NCBI RefSeq assembly: GCF_003852315.1
Contig: NZ_CP027762.1
Span: forward strand, 4,879,501 to 4,943,500
Direction: 5' to 3'
Source: Pseudomonas sp. LBUM920
GTDB lineage: Bacteria > Pseudomonadota > Gammaproteobacteria > Pseudomonadales > Pseudomonadaceae
DNA: 64,000 nucleotides
Part shown: piece by piece, positions 8,863 to 16,928 of the stretch
Layout: each line of letters starts with the position of its first letter
Numbering within the stretch: position 1 is the first letter of the stretch
Program-made: the position numbers and the translations under genes
Notes under the pieces: model-generated
The model's database searches: none
The model's input: the letters and a program-made list of their open reading frames with translations, nothing else
Told to the model about the DNA's origin: nothing

Positions 8863-8878
8863 TGGCATGTGCCTTGCT
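8863..8878 (+). promoter_or_regulatory. Sigma-54 (RpoN) promoter of nasST
   Basis: TGGCATG-N4-TTGCT fits the sigma-54 consensus TGGCACG-N4-TTGCW, with the GG and GC pairs 12 nt apart. The predicted start, near 8889, lies just before the first leader hairpin at 8894. This places nasST under nitrogen control. Confidence 0.75.
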
Positions 8879-8893
8879 ACGGGCTCTGTATCA

Positions 8894-8999
8894 AAGCCTG
8901 CACCAACGTCGGAGCAGGCTTACGGACAATGGCGTCGTTTCCCTGCAATGGCTTGCGCTGCCACCCGCGCAACCCTCAAGGGTTACGACGCTTTTTTTT
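8894..8999 (+). promoter_or_regulatory. NasT/ANTAR-type antitermination leader of nasS
   Basis: Hairpin 1 is a long stem (AAGCCTGCACC / GGAGCAGGCTT, one A-A mismatch) with hexaloop AACGTC at 8905-8910. Hairpin 2 is short: GAC/GTC around hexaloop AATGGC (8928-8933). Both loops have A at position 1 and G at position 4, the signature recognised by ANTAR proteins. A terminator follows, with stem GCGTCGT (8932-8938) / ACGACGC (8985-8991) and eight T. Hairpin 2 overlaps the 5' arm of the terminator, so the two are mutually exclusive. NasT bound to the hairpins would allow read-through into its own operon. The 3-bp stem of hairpin 2 is the weak point. Confidence 0.75.
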
Positions 9000-9017
9000 G
9001 AGCAAAGGTGAGTGTTG

Positions 9018-10244
9018 ATGAACGATTCGGTCGGCAACAACCCGGTGAACCATTCGCTGGCCTGGGTAAACGGCAGTGACGCACCGGAAAAGAGCAGCCT
9101 CGACCTGGGCTTCATGGCGCTGACCGATTGCGCCTCGCTGGTGGTCGCCGCCACCCAGGGTTTCGCGCAACCCTACGGCCTGACGCTGAACCTCAAGCGC
9201 CAATCGTCCTGGGCCAACCTGCGCGACAAACTGGTCAGCGGCGAACTGGATGCCGCCCATAGCCTCTATGGGCTGATCTATGCCGTGCACCTGGGCATCG
9301 GTGGCGTAGCGCCGACCGACATGGCTGTTCTGATGGGGCTCAACCAGAACGGGCAGAGCATCAACCTGTCCCACGGCCTGCAACAGCAAGGCGTGATCAC
9401 TCCTGAGGCACTGGACCGCCACGTGCACCAAAGCCGCACAAAACTGACCTTTGCACAGACATTTCCCACAGGCACTCACGCCATGTGGCTGTATTACTGG
9501 CTGGCGAGCCAAGGCATTCATCCGTTGCACGACGTCGACAGCGTGGTGGTACCGCCGCCGCAGATGGTCGCGCACCTGCAAGCCGGGCGCATCGACGGGT
9601 TCTGTGTCGGCGAGCCCTGGTGTGCCAGCGCGGTCAAGCAAAACCAGGGGTTCACCCTGGCGACCACCCAGGCGATCTGGCCGAATCATCCGGAAAAGGT
9701 TCTAGGATGCACCCAGGCGTTTGTCGATCAGTACCCCAACACTGCGCGCATCCTGGTGATGGCGATTCTCGAGGCCAGCCGCTTTATCGAGCAAAGCCAT
9801 GAAAACCGCCGCTCCACCGCACAATTACTCAGTGCTCGCGACTACCTCGATGCGCCGCTCGACTGCATCGAGCCGCGCCTGCTGGGTGCTTATGACGACG
9901 GCCTCGGCCACCAGTGGCAAGACCCACATGCCCTGCGGTTTTTCGGCGATGGCGAGGTGAACCTGCCGTACCTTTGCGACGGCATGTGGTTCATGACCCA
10001 GTTTCGGCGCTGGGGCTTGCTGCGCGAAGACCCGGACTACCTGGGCGTGGCCCGCCACGTGCAGCAACTGGCTTTATACCGTCAGGCCGCTGCCGCCGTC
10101 GGCGTCAATGCAAACGCAGCGGACATGCGCAGCAGCCAACTGATCGACGGCAAAATCTGGGACGGCTCCGACCCCGCCGCCTACGCGCGCAGCTTTCGAC
10201 TGCACGCCATGGCAGACCACTCCAGCCACCAGGCGCAGCGCTGA
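9018..10244 (+). CDS. nasS: Nitrate-sensing protein NasS (NrtA/CmpA family)
   Basis: This is a 408-residue soluble protein of the nitrate/bicarbonate binding-protein family (GFMALTDCASLVVA near the start, then GELDAAHSLYGLIYAVHLG, GLNQNGQSI and the GFCVGEPW motif). It lacks a signal peptide, as expected for the cytoplasmic sensor NasS rather than a periplasmic transport protein. NasS holds NasT inactive until nitrate or nitrite binds. The ATG at 9018 has AAAGGTGA 6 nt upstream and is preferred over the in-frame GTG at 9012. nasT follows after a 13-nt gap. Confidence 0.92.
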   Translation: MNDSVGNNPVNHSLAWVNGSDAPEKSSLDLGFMALTDCASLVVAATQGFAQPYGLTLNLKRQSSWANLRDKLVSGELDAAHSLYGLIYAVHLGIGGVAPTDMAVLMGLNQNGQSINLSHGLQQQGVITPEALDRHVHQSRTKLTFAQTFPTGTHAMWLYYWLASQGIHPLHDVDSVVVPPPQMVAHLQAGRIDGFCVGEPWCASAVKQNQGFTLATTQAIWPNHPEKVLGCTQAFVDQYPNTARILVMAILEASRFIEQSHENRRSTAQLLSARDYLDAPLDCIEPRLLGAYDDGLGHQWQDPHALRFFGDGEVNLPYLCDGMWFMTQFRRWGLLREDPDYLGVARHVQQLALYRQAAAAVGVNANAADMRSSQLIDGKIWDGSDPAAYARSFRLHAMADHSSHQAQR

Positions 10245-10257
10245 CAGGACGACCTCT

Positions 10258-10833
10258 ATGTTACGCATCCTGTTGATCAACGATACGCCGCGCAAGGTCG
10301 GGCGCCTCAAGGCCGCATTGATCGAAGCCGGGTTCGAGGTGATCGATGAGTCCGGCCTGACCATCGACCTGCCCGCGCGCGTCGAAACGGTGCGCCCGGA
10401 CGTGATCCTGATCGATACCGAGTCACCTGGCCGAGATGTAATGGAGCAGGTGGTACTGGTCAGCCGCGATCAGCCCCGGCCGATCGTGATGTTTACCGAC
10501 GAGCACGACCCGAACGTGATGCGCCAGGCCATCAAATCCGGGGTCAGCGCTTATATCGTCGAAGGCATTCAGGCCCAGCGCCTGCAGCCGATCCTGGACG
10601 TGGCCATGGCCCGTTTTGAAAGCGATCAGGCCTTGCGCGCCCAGCTCCAGGCGCGCGACCAGCAACTGGCCGAGCGTAAACGCATCGAGCTGGCCAAAGG
10701 CATGCTGATGAAAATGAAGCACTGCAACGAAGAAGAGGCCTACACCCTGATGCGCCGCCAAGCCATGAGCCGCCAACAGAAACTGATCCAGGTGGCGGAG
10801 CAGATTATCGCCATGAGCGAGTTGCTCGGCTGA
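10258..10833 (+). CDS. nasT: Nitrate-responsive antiterminator NasT (ANTAR domain)
   Basis: This 191-residue protein has an N-terminal receiver-like domain with aspartate in ILIDTES, a short coiled linker (about 120-140), and a C-terminal ANTAR RNA-binding domain (IELAKGMLMKMK, EEAYTLMRRQAM). NasT, once released by NasS, binds paired hexaloop hairpins in nascent leaders and prevents termination. Three such leaders are visible in this window: its own operon, the transporter gene and nirB. The sigma-54 promoter of the next gene begins two bases after its stop codon. Confidence 0.95.
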   Translation: MLRILLINDTPRKVGRLKAALIEAGFEVIDESGLTIDLPARVETVRPDVILIDTESPGRDVMEQVVLVSRDQPRPIVMFTDEHDPNVMRQAIKSGVSAYIVEGIQAQRLQPILDVAMARFESDQALRAQLQARDQQLAERKRIELAKGMLMKMKHCNEEEAYTLMRRQAMSRQQKLIQVAEQIIAMSELLG

Positions 10834-10835
10834 TC

Positions 10836-10851
10836 TGGCGCAGCTCTTGCT
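10836..10851 (+). promoter_or_regulatory. Sigma-54 promoter of the nitrate transporter gene
   Basis: TGGCGCA-N4-TTGCT has its GG and GC pairs 12 nt apart. The predicted start near 10862 falls right before the first leader hairpin (10866). The site begins directly after the nasT stop codon. Confidence 0.75.
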
Positions 10852-10865
10852 AAGCATTCACCACA

Positions 10866-10948
10866 GGTAACCAACGGCGGTTGCCCCTTCCACGACAAAG
10901 ACGTCGCACATCCGGTTTGCCCTCGCGAGCCCGGTGGCGGCGTTTTTT
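10866..10948 (+). promoter_or_regulatory. NasT/ANTAR-type antitermination leader of the nitrate transporter gene
   Basis: Hairpin 1 is GGTAACC/GGTTGCC with hexaloop AACGGC (10873-10878). Hairpin 2 is CGAC/GTCG with hexaloop AAAGAC (10897-10902). Both loops have A1 and G4. The terminator pairs AAAGACGTCGC (10897-10907) with GCGGCG and the following T run (10937-10948), using two G-U pairs. Hairpin 2 lies wholly inside the 5' arm of the terminator, so forming one excludes the other, the classic ANTAR switch. Confidence 0.85.
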
Positions 10949-11044
10949 CGTTTTGGTCCCAGAGCCTGGGGCCGGTGGGGTGGCCTTTAGCCGGCGGCCC
11001 CATCACTTGGCCTTCTTACAAGACCCCAACCGTTGAGGTGCGTG

Positions 11045-12256
11045 ATGAAATCAAGCTTCTGGAAATCCGGGCACACCCCGACCCTGTTTGCCGCGTTCCT
11101 GTATTTCGACCTGAGCTTCATGGTCTGGTACCTGTTGGGACCGCTGGCGGTGCAGATCGCCGCCGACCTGCACTTGACCACTCAACAGCGCGGACTGGTA
11201 GTGGCCACGCCGATCCTGGCCGGCGCGGTGCTGCGTTTTCTGATGGGCATGCTGGCCGACAAACTGTCGCCTAAAACCGCCGGGCTGATCGGCCAGGTCA
11301 TTGTGATTGCCGCACTGTTCGGCGCCTGGCAACTGGGCATTCACAGTTACGAGCAGGCCCTGTTGCTGGGCATGTTCCTGGGCATGGCGGGCGCCTCGTT
11401 TGCGGTCGCCCTGCCGCTGGCCTCTCAGTGGTATCCCGCTGAACACCAGGGCAAGGCCATGGGCATCGCCGGTGCTGGCAACTCCGGCACCGTGTTTGCT
11501 GCATTGCTGGCACCGGTACTCGCCGCCGCGTTTGGCTGGAGCAATGTGTTCGGCTTCGCGCTGATTCCATTGGTCATCACGTTGGTTGTCTTCGCCTGGC
11601 TTGCGCGCAATGCCCCGGAACGCCCGAAGGCCAAATCCATGGCCGACTACTTTAAAGCCCTGGGCGACCGCGACAGCTGGTGGTTCATGTTCTTTTACAG
11701 CGTGACGTTCGGCGGCTTTATCGGCCTGGCCAGCGCCCTGCCCGGCTACTTTAACGACCAATACGGCTTGAGCCCGGTGACCGCGGGCTACTACACCGCG
11801 GCCTGTGTGTTTGGCGGCAGCCTGATGCGCCCGTTGGGTGGCGCCCTGGCGGACCGTTTCGGCGGGATTCGCACCCTGCTCGGCATGTACAGCGTGGCGG
11901 CGATCTGCATCGCAGCGGTGGGTTTCAACCTGCCAAGTTCTTACGCTGCGTTGGCACTTTTCGTCTGCACCATGCTCGGCCTCGGCGCAGGTAATGGTGC
12001 AGTGTTTCAACTGGTGCCCCAGCGTTTTCGCCGCGAGATCGGCGTGATGACCGGCCTGATCGGCATGGCCGGCGGGATCGGCGGCTTTGCCCTCGCGGCA
12101 GGCATGGGCGCGATCAAGCAAAGCACCGGCAGTTATCAAATGGCCCTGTGGCTGTTCGCCAGCCTCGGCGTGCTGGCCTGGTTCGGCCTGCACGGGGTCA
12201 AACGTCGCTGGAGAACCACCTGGGGTTCGGCTGCCGTGACCGCCGCACGCGTCTGA
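11045..12256 (+). CDS. nasA: Nitrate/nitrite MFS transporter (NarK/NasA family)
   Basis: This 403-residue protein has about 12 transmembrane segments and the two nitrate-signature regions of the NNP family (GMAGASFAVALPLASQWYP, and GNGAVFQLVP later in the protein). It imports nitrate for assimilation. The symbol follows P. aeruginosa usage, where nasA is the transporter; elsewhere nasA names the reductase. The ATG at 11045 follows a GAGGTG Shine-Dalgarno sequence. Its stop overlaps the next start (TGATG). Expression should depend on sigma-54 and on NasT read-through of the leader. Confidence 0.92.
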   Translation: MKSSFWKSGHTPTLFAAFLYFDLSFMVWYLLGPLAVQIAADLHLTTQQRGLVVATPILAGAVLRFLMGMLADKLSPKTAGLIGQVIVIAALFGAWQLGIHSYEQALLLGMFLGMAGASFAVALPLASQWYPAEHQGKAMGIAGAGNSGTVFAALLAPVLAAAFGWSNVFGFALIPLVITLVVFAWLARNAPERPKAKSMADYFKALGDRDSWWFMFFYSVTFGGFIGLASALPGYFNDQYGLSPVTAGYYTAACVFGGSLMRPLGGALADRFGGIRTLLGMYSVAAICIAAVGFNLPSSYAALALFVCTMLGLGAGNGAVFQLVPQRFRREIGVMTGLIGMAGGIGGFALAAGMGAIKQSTGSYQMALWLFASLGVLAWFGLHGVKRRWRTTWGSAAVTAARV

Positions 12257-13926
12257 TGGGCTTGCAACTGAGTGTCGCGCAGGCCAGCGCCATTGGCCCT
12301 CGCGCCGAAAACCAGGACGCCCTGCGCGTCGTCACCCCCGTGGCGGAGCTGGCGGCGAGTAAAGGTTACCTGTGCGCCATCGCCGATGGCGTCAGCCAAT
12401 GCGCCGATGGCGGCCTGGCGGCGCGCTCGACCTTGCAGGCGCTGGCGCTGGACTACTACGCCACGCCGCAAACCTGGGGCGTGGCCCAGGCGCTCGAGCG
12501 TCTGTTGCTGGCGCAGAATCGCTGGTTGCAGGCCAACGGCGGCGGCCAGCCGCTGCTGACCACCTTGAGTGCACTGGTGTTTCGCGGCCAACGTTTCACC
12601 CTCGCGCACGTCGGCGATTGCCGGGTGTATCGCTGGCTGGACGGCGAGTTGCAGCGCATCAGCGAAGACCATGTGTGGGAACAGCCGGGCATGCAGCACG
12701 TGCTCAAGCGCGCGCTCGGTCTGGACCAGCACCTGGTGCTGGATTTTCTCGACGGTGAACTGCGCGCAGGCGAATGTTTTTTATTGCTCAGCGATGGTGT
12801 GTGGGCCGCCTTGGGTGAGCACAGCATCAGTGCGATCCTGCGCGAGCAAACTGACCTCGATGTGGCGGTCAACACGCTGGTCAACGCCGCGCACCTGGCC
12901 GCCAGCCAGGACAATGCCAGCGCCCTGCTGGTGCGCATCGACCAGCTCGGCGCCGCCACCCTTGGTGATGCGCTGGTGCAGTTGCAGCAATGGCCGCTGC
13001 CACCGCCGCTCAAACCTGGGCAACGCTTTGAAGGCTGGCAGGTTGAAAGCCTGCTGGCGCAGAGTCGACAGTCGTTGCTGTACCGGGTACGTGATGCCCA
13101 GCAGCAACCCTGGCTGCTGAAAACCTTGCCGCTCAACCGCGACGATGACAGCGATGCCGGCCAAGCGCTGCTATCTGAAGAGTGGTTTTTGCGGCGGGTT
13201 GCCGGGCGCGCGTTTCCTGAAGTTCACGCGGCCAGTGGGCGCCAGCACCTGTACTACGTGATGCGCGAATACCCGGGGCAAACCCTTGCTGAACTGTTCC
13301 GGCAACAGGGCCCATTGCCCCTGGCGCAGTGGCAGTTCATCGCCGAGCGGCTGCTGCGGGCGATGGGCCTGCTGCATCGGCGACAAATCCTGCACCGCGA
13401 TATCAAGCCCGAAAACCTGCTGCTGGGTGACGATGGCGAACTGCGCGTGCTGGATTTCGGCCTGGCCTATTGCCCGGGGCTCTCCGAAGACCGCGCTCAT
13501 TTGCTGCCCGGCACGCCAAGTTTTATCGCACCCGAAGCGTTCAGCGGCGAGCGGCCTACGCCGCAGCAGGATTTATACAGTGTTGGCGTTACCTTGTATT
13601 ACCTGCTGACCGGGCATTATCCCTACGGCGAAATCGAAGCTTTCCAACGGCCGCGTTTCGCCCAGCCCGTCAGCGCCAGCCGCTACCGTCCCGACCTGCC
13701 TGACGGGTTGCCACTGAGTCTGGAACGCGCCGTGGCCGCCTCACCCGCGCAACGTTATGAAACCGCCGAAGAATGGCTGCTGGTGCTGGAGCAGGCCGAC
13801 CGCCGTGAATTGAGCGTGCGACCACGGCCCTTGCTGGAGCGCGAACCGCTCAAGGTCTGGCAAAGCCTGGCCGCCGTGTCGCTGCTGGTCAATCTGGTGC
13901 TGCTGTACTGGCTGTTGCACCACTAG
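12256..13926 (+). CDS. PP2C-type phosphatase fused to a membrane-anchored Ser/Thr kinase
   Basis: The 556-residue protein has two catalytic domains. The N-terminal PP2C domain (about 1-235) shows ENQDA, AIADGVSQ, HVGDCRVYR, LLSDGVW and SQDNAS. The kinase domain (about 258-515) has the ATP-binding lysine near 289, HRDIKPEN near 379, DFG near 399 and APE near 424; its glycine-rich loop is poorly kept (SRQSLLYRV). A C-terminal transmembrane helix (about 533-553) would tether it to the membrane. It starts within the transporter stop codon (TGATG), so it is part of the nitrate operon. A similar gene sits at this place in other pseudomonads. Its target is not known to me; NasS/NasT, the transporter or nitrite reductase are candidates. 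Confidence 0.9.
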   Translation: MGLQLSVAQASAIGPRAENQDALRVVTPVAELAASKGYLCAIADGVSQCADGGLAARSTLQALALDYYATPQTWGVAQALERLLLAQNRWLQANGGGQPLLTTLSALVFRGQRFTLAHVGDCRVYRWLDGELQRISEDHVWEQPGMQHVLKRALGLDQHLVLDFLDGELRAGECFLLLSDGVWAALGEHSISAILREQTDLDVAVNTLVNAAHLAASQDNASALLVRIDQLGAATLGDALVQLQQWPLPPPLKPGQRFEGWQVESLLAQSRQSLLYRVRDAQQQPWLLKTLPLNRDDDSDAGQALLSEEWFLRRVAGRAFPEVHAASGRQHLYYVMREYPGQTLAELFRQQGPLPLAQWQFIAERLLRAMGLLHRRQILHRDIKPENLLLGDDGELRVLDFGLAYCPGLSEDRAHLLPGTPSFIAPEAFSGERPTPQQDLYSVGVTLYYLLTGHYPYGEIEAFQRPRFAQPVSASRYRPDLPDGLPLSLERAVAASPAQRYETAEEWLLVLEQADRRELSVRPRPLLEREPLKVWQSLAAVSLLVNLVLLYWLLHH

Positions 13927-13986
13927 AGGGCAAATCCCCAGGCGGCTTTGACTCAAAGCCCCAATAAACCCGCAGGCTGGCCAACT

Positions 13987-14002
13987 TGGCACAGCCACTG
14001 CA
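13987..14002 (+). promoter_or_regulatory. Sigma-54 promoter of nirBD
   Basis: TGGCACA-N4-CTGCA matches the sigma-54 consensus with GG and GC 12 nt apart and one deviation in the -12 box. The predicted start near 14013 precedes the leader hairpins. Confidence 0.7.
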
Positions 14003-14033
14003 TTAGCTTCCCCAACAACACACATACAGCCGC

Positions 14034-14122
14034 CCCTTCAACGTCGAAGGGCGAGCTTCCCGAGAGAACGGGACCAGGACAAAGGCGTCCTCGCTAGATC
14101 ACTAGCGGGGACGCCTTTTTTT
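14034..14122 (+). promoter_or_regulatory. NasT/ANTAR-type antitermination leader of nirB, with three hexaloop hairpins
   Basis: Three successive hexaloop hairpins all have A at loop position 1 and G at position 4: CCCTTC/GAAGGG with AACGTC (14040-14045), TCCCG/CGGGA with AGAGAA (14063-14068) and AGGAC/GTCCT with AAAGGC (14081-14086). The last overlaps the 5' arm of a very strong terminator (AAGGCGTCC and TCGCTAG pairing with CTAGCG and GGGACGCCTT, then seven T). Two hairpins are normal for this class. The third is unusual. Confidence 0.85.
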
Positions 14123-14160
14123 GTTTGCGCGTAATTGGTCGAGCCATTGCGGAGAACGAC

Positions 14161-16614
14161 ATGAAAAAACTCAAATTGGTGATGATCGGCAACGGCATGG
14201 CCGGGGTTCGCACCCTTGAAGAATTGCTCAAACTGAGCAGCGACCTGTACGACATCACCGTGTTCGGCGCCGAGCCCCACACCAACTACAACCGCATTCT
14301 GCTGTCGCCGGTGCTGGCCGGCGAGCAAACGTTCGAAGAGATCGTGCTCAACGATCTCGACTGGTACCTGGATAACCACATCAAGCTGTTGCTCAACCGC
14401 AAAGTGGTGCAGATCGACCGTGTCAAACGCCTGGTCATCGCCGAAGACGGCACCACAGCCGAATACGATCGCCTGCTGATCGCCACCGGTTCGACGCCGT
14501 TTATCCTGCCGATCCCCGGTAACACCTTGCAGGGCGTGATCGGCTACCGCGACATCGCCGACACTCAGGCCATGATCGACACCGCCAAGACCCACACGCA
14601 TGCTGTTGTGATCGGCGGTGGCCTGCTCGGCCTGGAGGCCGCCAACGGCCTGATGCTGCGCGGCATGCACGTGACCGTGGTGCATATCGGCGAATGGCTG
14701 TTGGAGCGGCAACTGGACAAGACCAGCGGCCAATTGCTGCAAACCGAACTGGAAAGCCGTGGCCTGGTGTTCCGTCTGCGTGAACAGACCCAGGCACTGC
14801 ACGACGCCGGCAACGGCCGCGTCGGCTCGGTGCAATTCAAGAATGGCGACGTCATCCCCGCTGACCTGGTGGTGATGGCTGCCGGCATTCGCCCCAACAC
14901 CGAACTCGCAGAAAAATCCGGCATCCCGTGCAACCGCGGGATTCTGGTCAACGACACCTTGCAGACCTACGACCCACGCATTTATGCCATCGGCGAATGC
15001 GCCAGCCATCGTGGCATCGCCTATGGCCTGGTTGCGCCACTGTTCGAGCAAGCCAAAGTCTGCGCCAATCACCTGGCGCAGCTGGGCTTTGCCACCTACA
15101 AGGGCTCGGTCACCTCAACCAAATTGAAGGTCACCGGTATCGACCTGTTCTCCGCCGGCGACTTTATGGGCGGCGAAGGCACCGAAACCATCACCCTCAG
15201 CGACCCAATTGGCGGCGTGTACAAAAAACTGGTGATCAAGGACGACATCCTGGTCGGTGCCTGCCTGTACGGCGATACCGCTGACGGCGGTTGGTATTTC
15301 CGTCAGATCCGTGAGAACCATGCGATAGGCGAGATCCGCGACCACCTGATGTTCGGCGAAAACGCATTAGGCGATGTCGGCCATCAAGGCCAGGACAAGG
15401 CCATGAGCATGGCCGACAACGCCGAAGTCTGCGGTTGCAACGGCGTATGCAAGGGCACCATCGTCAAGGCCATCCAGGCACACGGGCTGTTCAGCGTTGA
15501 CGAGGTCAAGAAGCACACCAAGGCCGCCAGCTCCTGTGGCTCCTGCGCCGGGCTGGTGGAACAGATCCTGATCAATACCGTTGGCGGTGCCGCGGACGTC
15601 AAACCGAAAAGCGAAAAAGCGATCTGCGGTTGCAGCGACCTCAACCACGGGCAAATCCGCCAGGCCATCCGCGATCAGCACTTGCTGACCATCGCCGGCA
15701 CCATGAGCTACTTGAACTGGCGCACGCCCAATGGCTGCGCCACCTGCCGCCCGGCCCTCAACTACTACCTGATTTCCACCTGGCCGGGCGAAGCCAGGGA
15801 TGATCCGCAATCGCGCCTGATCAACGAACGTGCCCACGCCAATATTCAGAAAGACGGCACCTACTCCGTAGTCCCGAGGATGTGGGGCGGTGTGACCAAT
15901 CCGTCAGAGCTGCGGCGTATTGCCGACGTGGCCGACAAGTACAACGTGCCGATGGTCAAGGTCACCGGCGGTCAACGCATCGACCTGCTGGGCATCAAGA
16001 AACAGGACCTGCCAGGGGTTTGGAAGGACCTCGACATGCCTTCCGGTCACGCCTATGGCAAATCCATCCGCACCGTGAAGACCTGCGTCGGCAGTGAGTT
16101 CTGCCGTTTTGGCACACAGAATTCGACGCAGCTGGGCATTGAGCTGGAGCATGACCTGTTCAATATGTGGTCGCCGCACAAGGTCAAGTTGGCGGTGTCC
16201 GGTTGCCCACGCAATTGCTCGGAAGCCGGCATCAAGGACGTGGGCATCATCGGCGTGGACTCCGGCTGGGAGATGTACATCGGCGGCAACGGCGGGATCA
16301 AAACCGAAGTCGCGGAGTTCTTTGTCAAGCTGAAAACCGCCGAAGAAGTCCGTGAATACAACGGCGCCTTCCTACAGCTTTACCGCGAAGAAGCCTTCTA
16401 CCTCGAGCGCACCGTGCACTACCTGCAACGCGTGGGCATGGAGCACATCAAGAAGGCCGTACTGGAAGACCCGGCTCGCCGCCAAGCCCTCAACGAGCGT
16501 CTGCAGTTTTCGCTGTCGTTCGAACAAGACCCTTGGAAAGAACGCCTGGAACAGCCGCTGCTGAAAAAGGAATTCGAGGTCATCCCCGTCAAACAGCTGG
16601 AGGTCTCGGTATGA
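14161..16614 (+). CDS. nirB: Assimilatory nitrite reductase (NADH), large subunit
   Basis: The 817-residue product starts MKKLKLVMIGNGMAG, an FAD-binding motif, with NADH-binding GGGLLGLEAANGL further on. A BFD-like [2Fe-2S] region follows (CGCNGVC and CGSCAG). The C-terminal sirohaem/[4Fe-4S] domain has the four ligands at C642, C648, C682 and C686 (CVGSEFC and SGCPRNC), the pattern C-x5-C-xn-C-x3-C. It reduces nitrite to ammonium in the cytoplasm with NirD. The gene has its own sigma-54-like promoter and attenuated leader. nirD starts inside its stop codon (ATGA). Confidence 0.97.
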   Translation: MKKLKLVMIGNGMAGVRTLEELLKLSSDLYDITVFGAEPHTNYNRILLSPVLAGEQTFEEIVLNDLDWYLDNHIKLLLNRKVVQIDRVKRLVIAEDGTTAEYDRLLIATGSTPFILPIPGNTLQGVIGYRDIADTQAMIDTAKTHTHAVVIGGGLLGLEAANGLMLRGMHVTVVHIGEWLLERQLDKTSGQLLQTELESRGLVFRLREQTQALHDAGNGRVGSVQFKNGDVIPADLVVMAAGIRPNTELAEKSGIPCNRGILVNDTLQTYDPRIYAIGECASHRGIAYGLVAPLFEQAKVCANHLAQLGFATYKGSVTSTKLKVTGIDLFSAGDFMGGEGTETITLSDPIGGVYKKLVIKDDILVGACLYGDTADGGWYFRQIRENHAIGEIRDHLMFGENALGDVGHQGQDKAMSMADNAEVCGCNGVCKGTIVKAIQAHGLFSVDEVKKHTKAASSCGSCAGLVEQILINTVGGAADVKPKSEKAICGCSDLNHGQIRQAIRDQHLLTIAGTMSYLNWRTPNGCATCRPALNYYLISTWPGEARDDPQSRLINERAHANIQKDGTYSVVPRMWGGVTNPSELRRIADVADKYNVPMVKVTGGQRIDLLGIKKQDLPGVWKDLDMPSGHAYGKSIRTVKTCVGSEFCRFGTQNSTQLGIELEHDLFNMWSPHKVKLAVSGCPRNCSEAGIKDVGIIGVDSGWEMYIGGNGGIKTEVAEFFVKLKTAEEVREYNGAFLQLYREEAFYLERTVHYLQRVGMEHIKKAVLEDPARRQALNERLQFSLSFEQDPWKERLEQPLLKKEFEVIPVKQLEVSV

Positions 16615-16928
16615 ACTGGCTGGATATCTGCGCACTCGATGAAATCAATGCCCTGGGCTCGCGCATCATCAATGGACCCAAAGGTGATATCGCGATTTTT
16701 CGCACCAGTGATGACGAAGTGTTCGCCCTCGATGACCGCTGCCCGCACAAGGGCGGTCCGTTATCCCAAGGCCTGATCTACGGCAAGCGCGTGGCCTGCC
16801 CGCTGCACAACTGGCAGATTGATCTGGCATCCGGCGAAGCCCAGGCACCGGACATCGGCTGCGCGCACCATCACCCCGCCCGCGTGGAAAACGGCCGGGT
16901 CATGTTGGCCCTGCGGGACGCGGGTTGA
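16611..16928 (+). CDS. nirD: Assimilatory nitrite reductase (NADH), small subunit
   Basis: The 105-residue Rieske-like protein has CPHKGGPL and CPLHNW, the Cys-His pairs that bind a [2Fe-2S] cluster. NirD accompanies NirB in the cytoplasmic nitrite reductase. It overlaps nirB at its start (ATGA) and the nitrate reductase gene at its end (TGATG), so the three are translationally coupled. Confidence 0.95.
   Translation: MNWLDICALDEINALGSRIINGPKGDIAIFRTSDDEVFALDDRCPHKGGPLSQGLIYGKRVACPLHNWQIDLASGEAQAPDIGCAHHHPARVENGRVMLALRDAG

Noticed and set aside
14040..14068. Considered that only AACGTC and AGAGAA form the two-hairpin ANTAR site of nirB
   Set aside because: Neither overlaps the terminator, unlike hairpin 2 of the two other leaders. 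The AAAGGC hairpin does, so it must be part of the switch.
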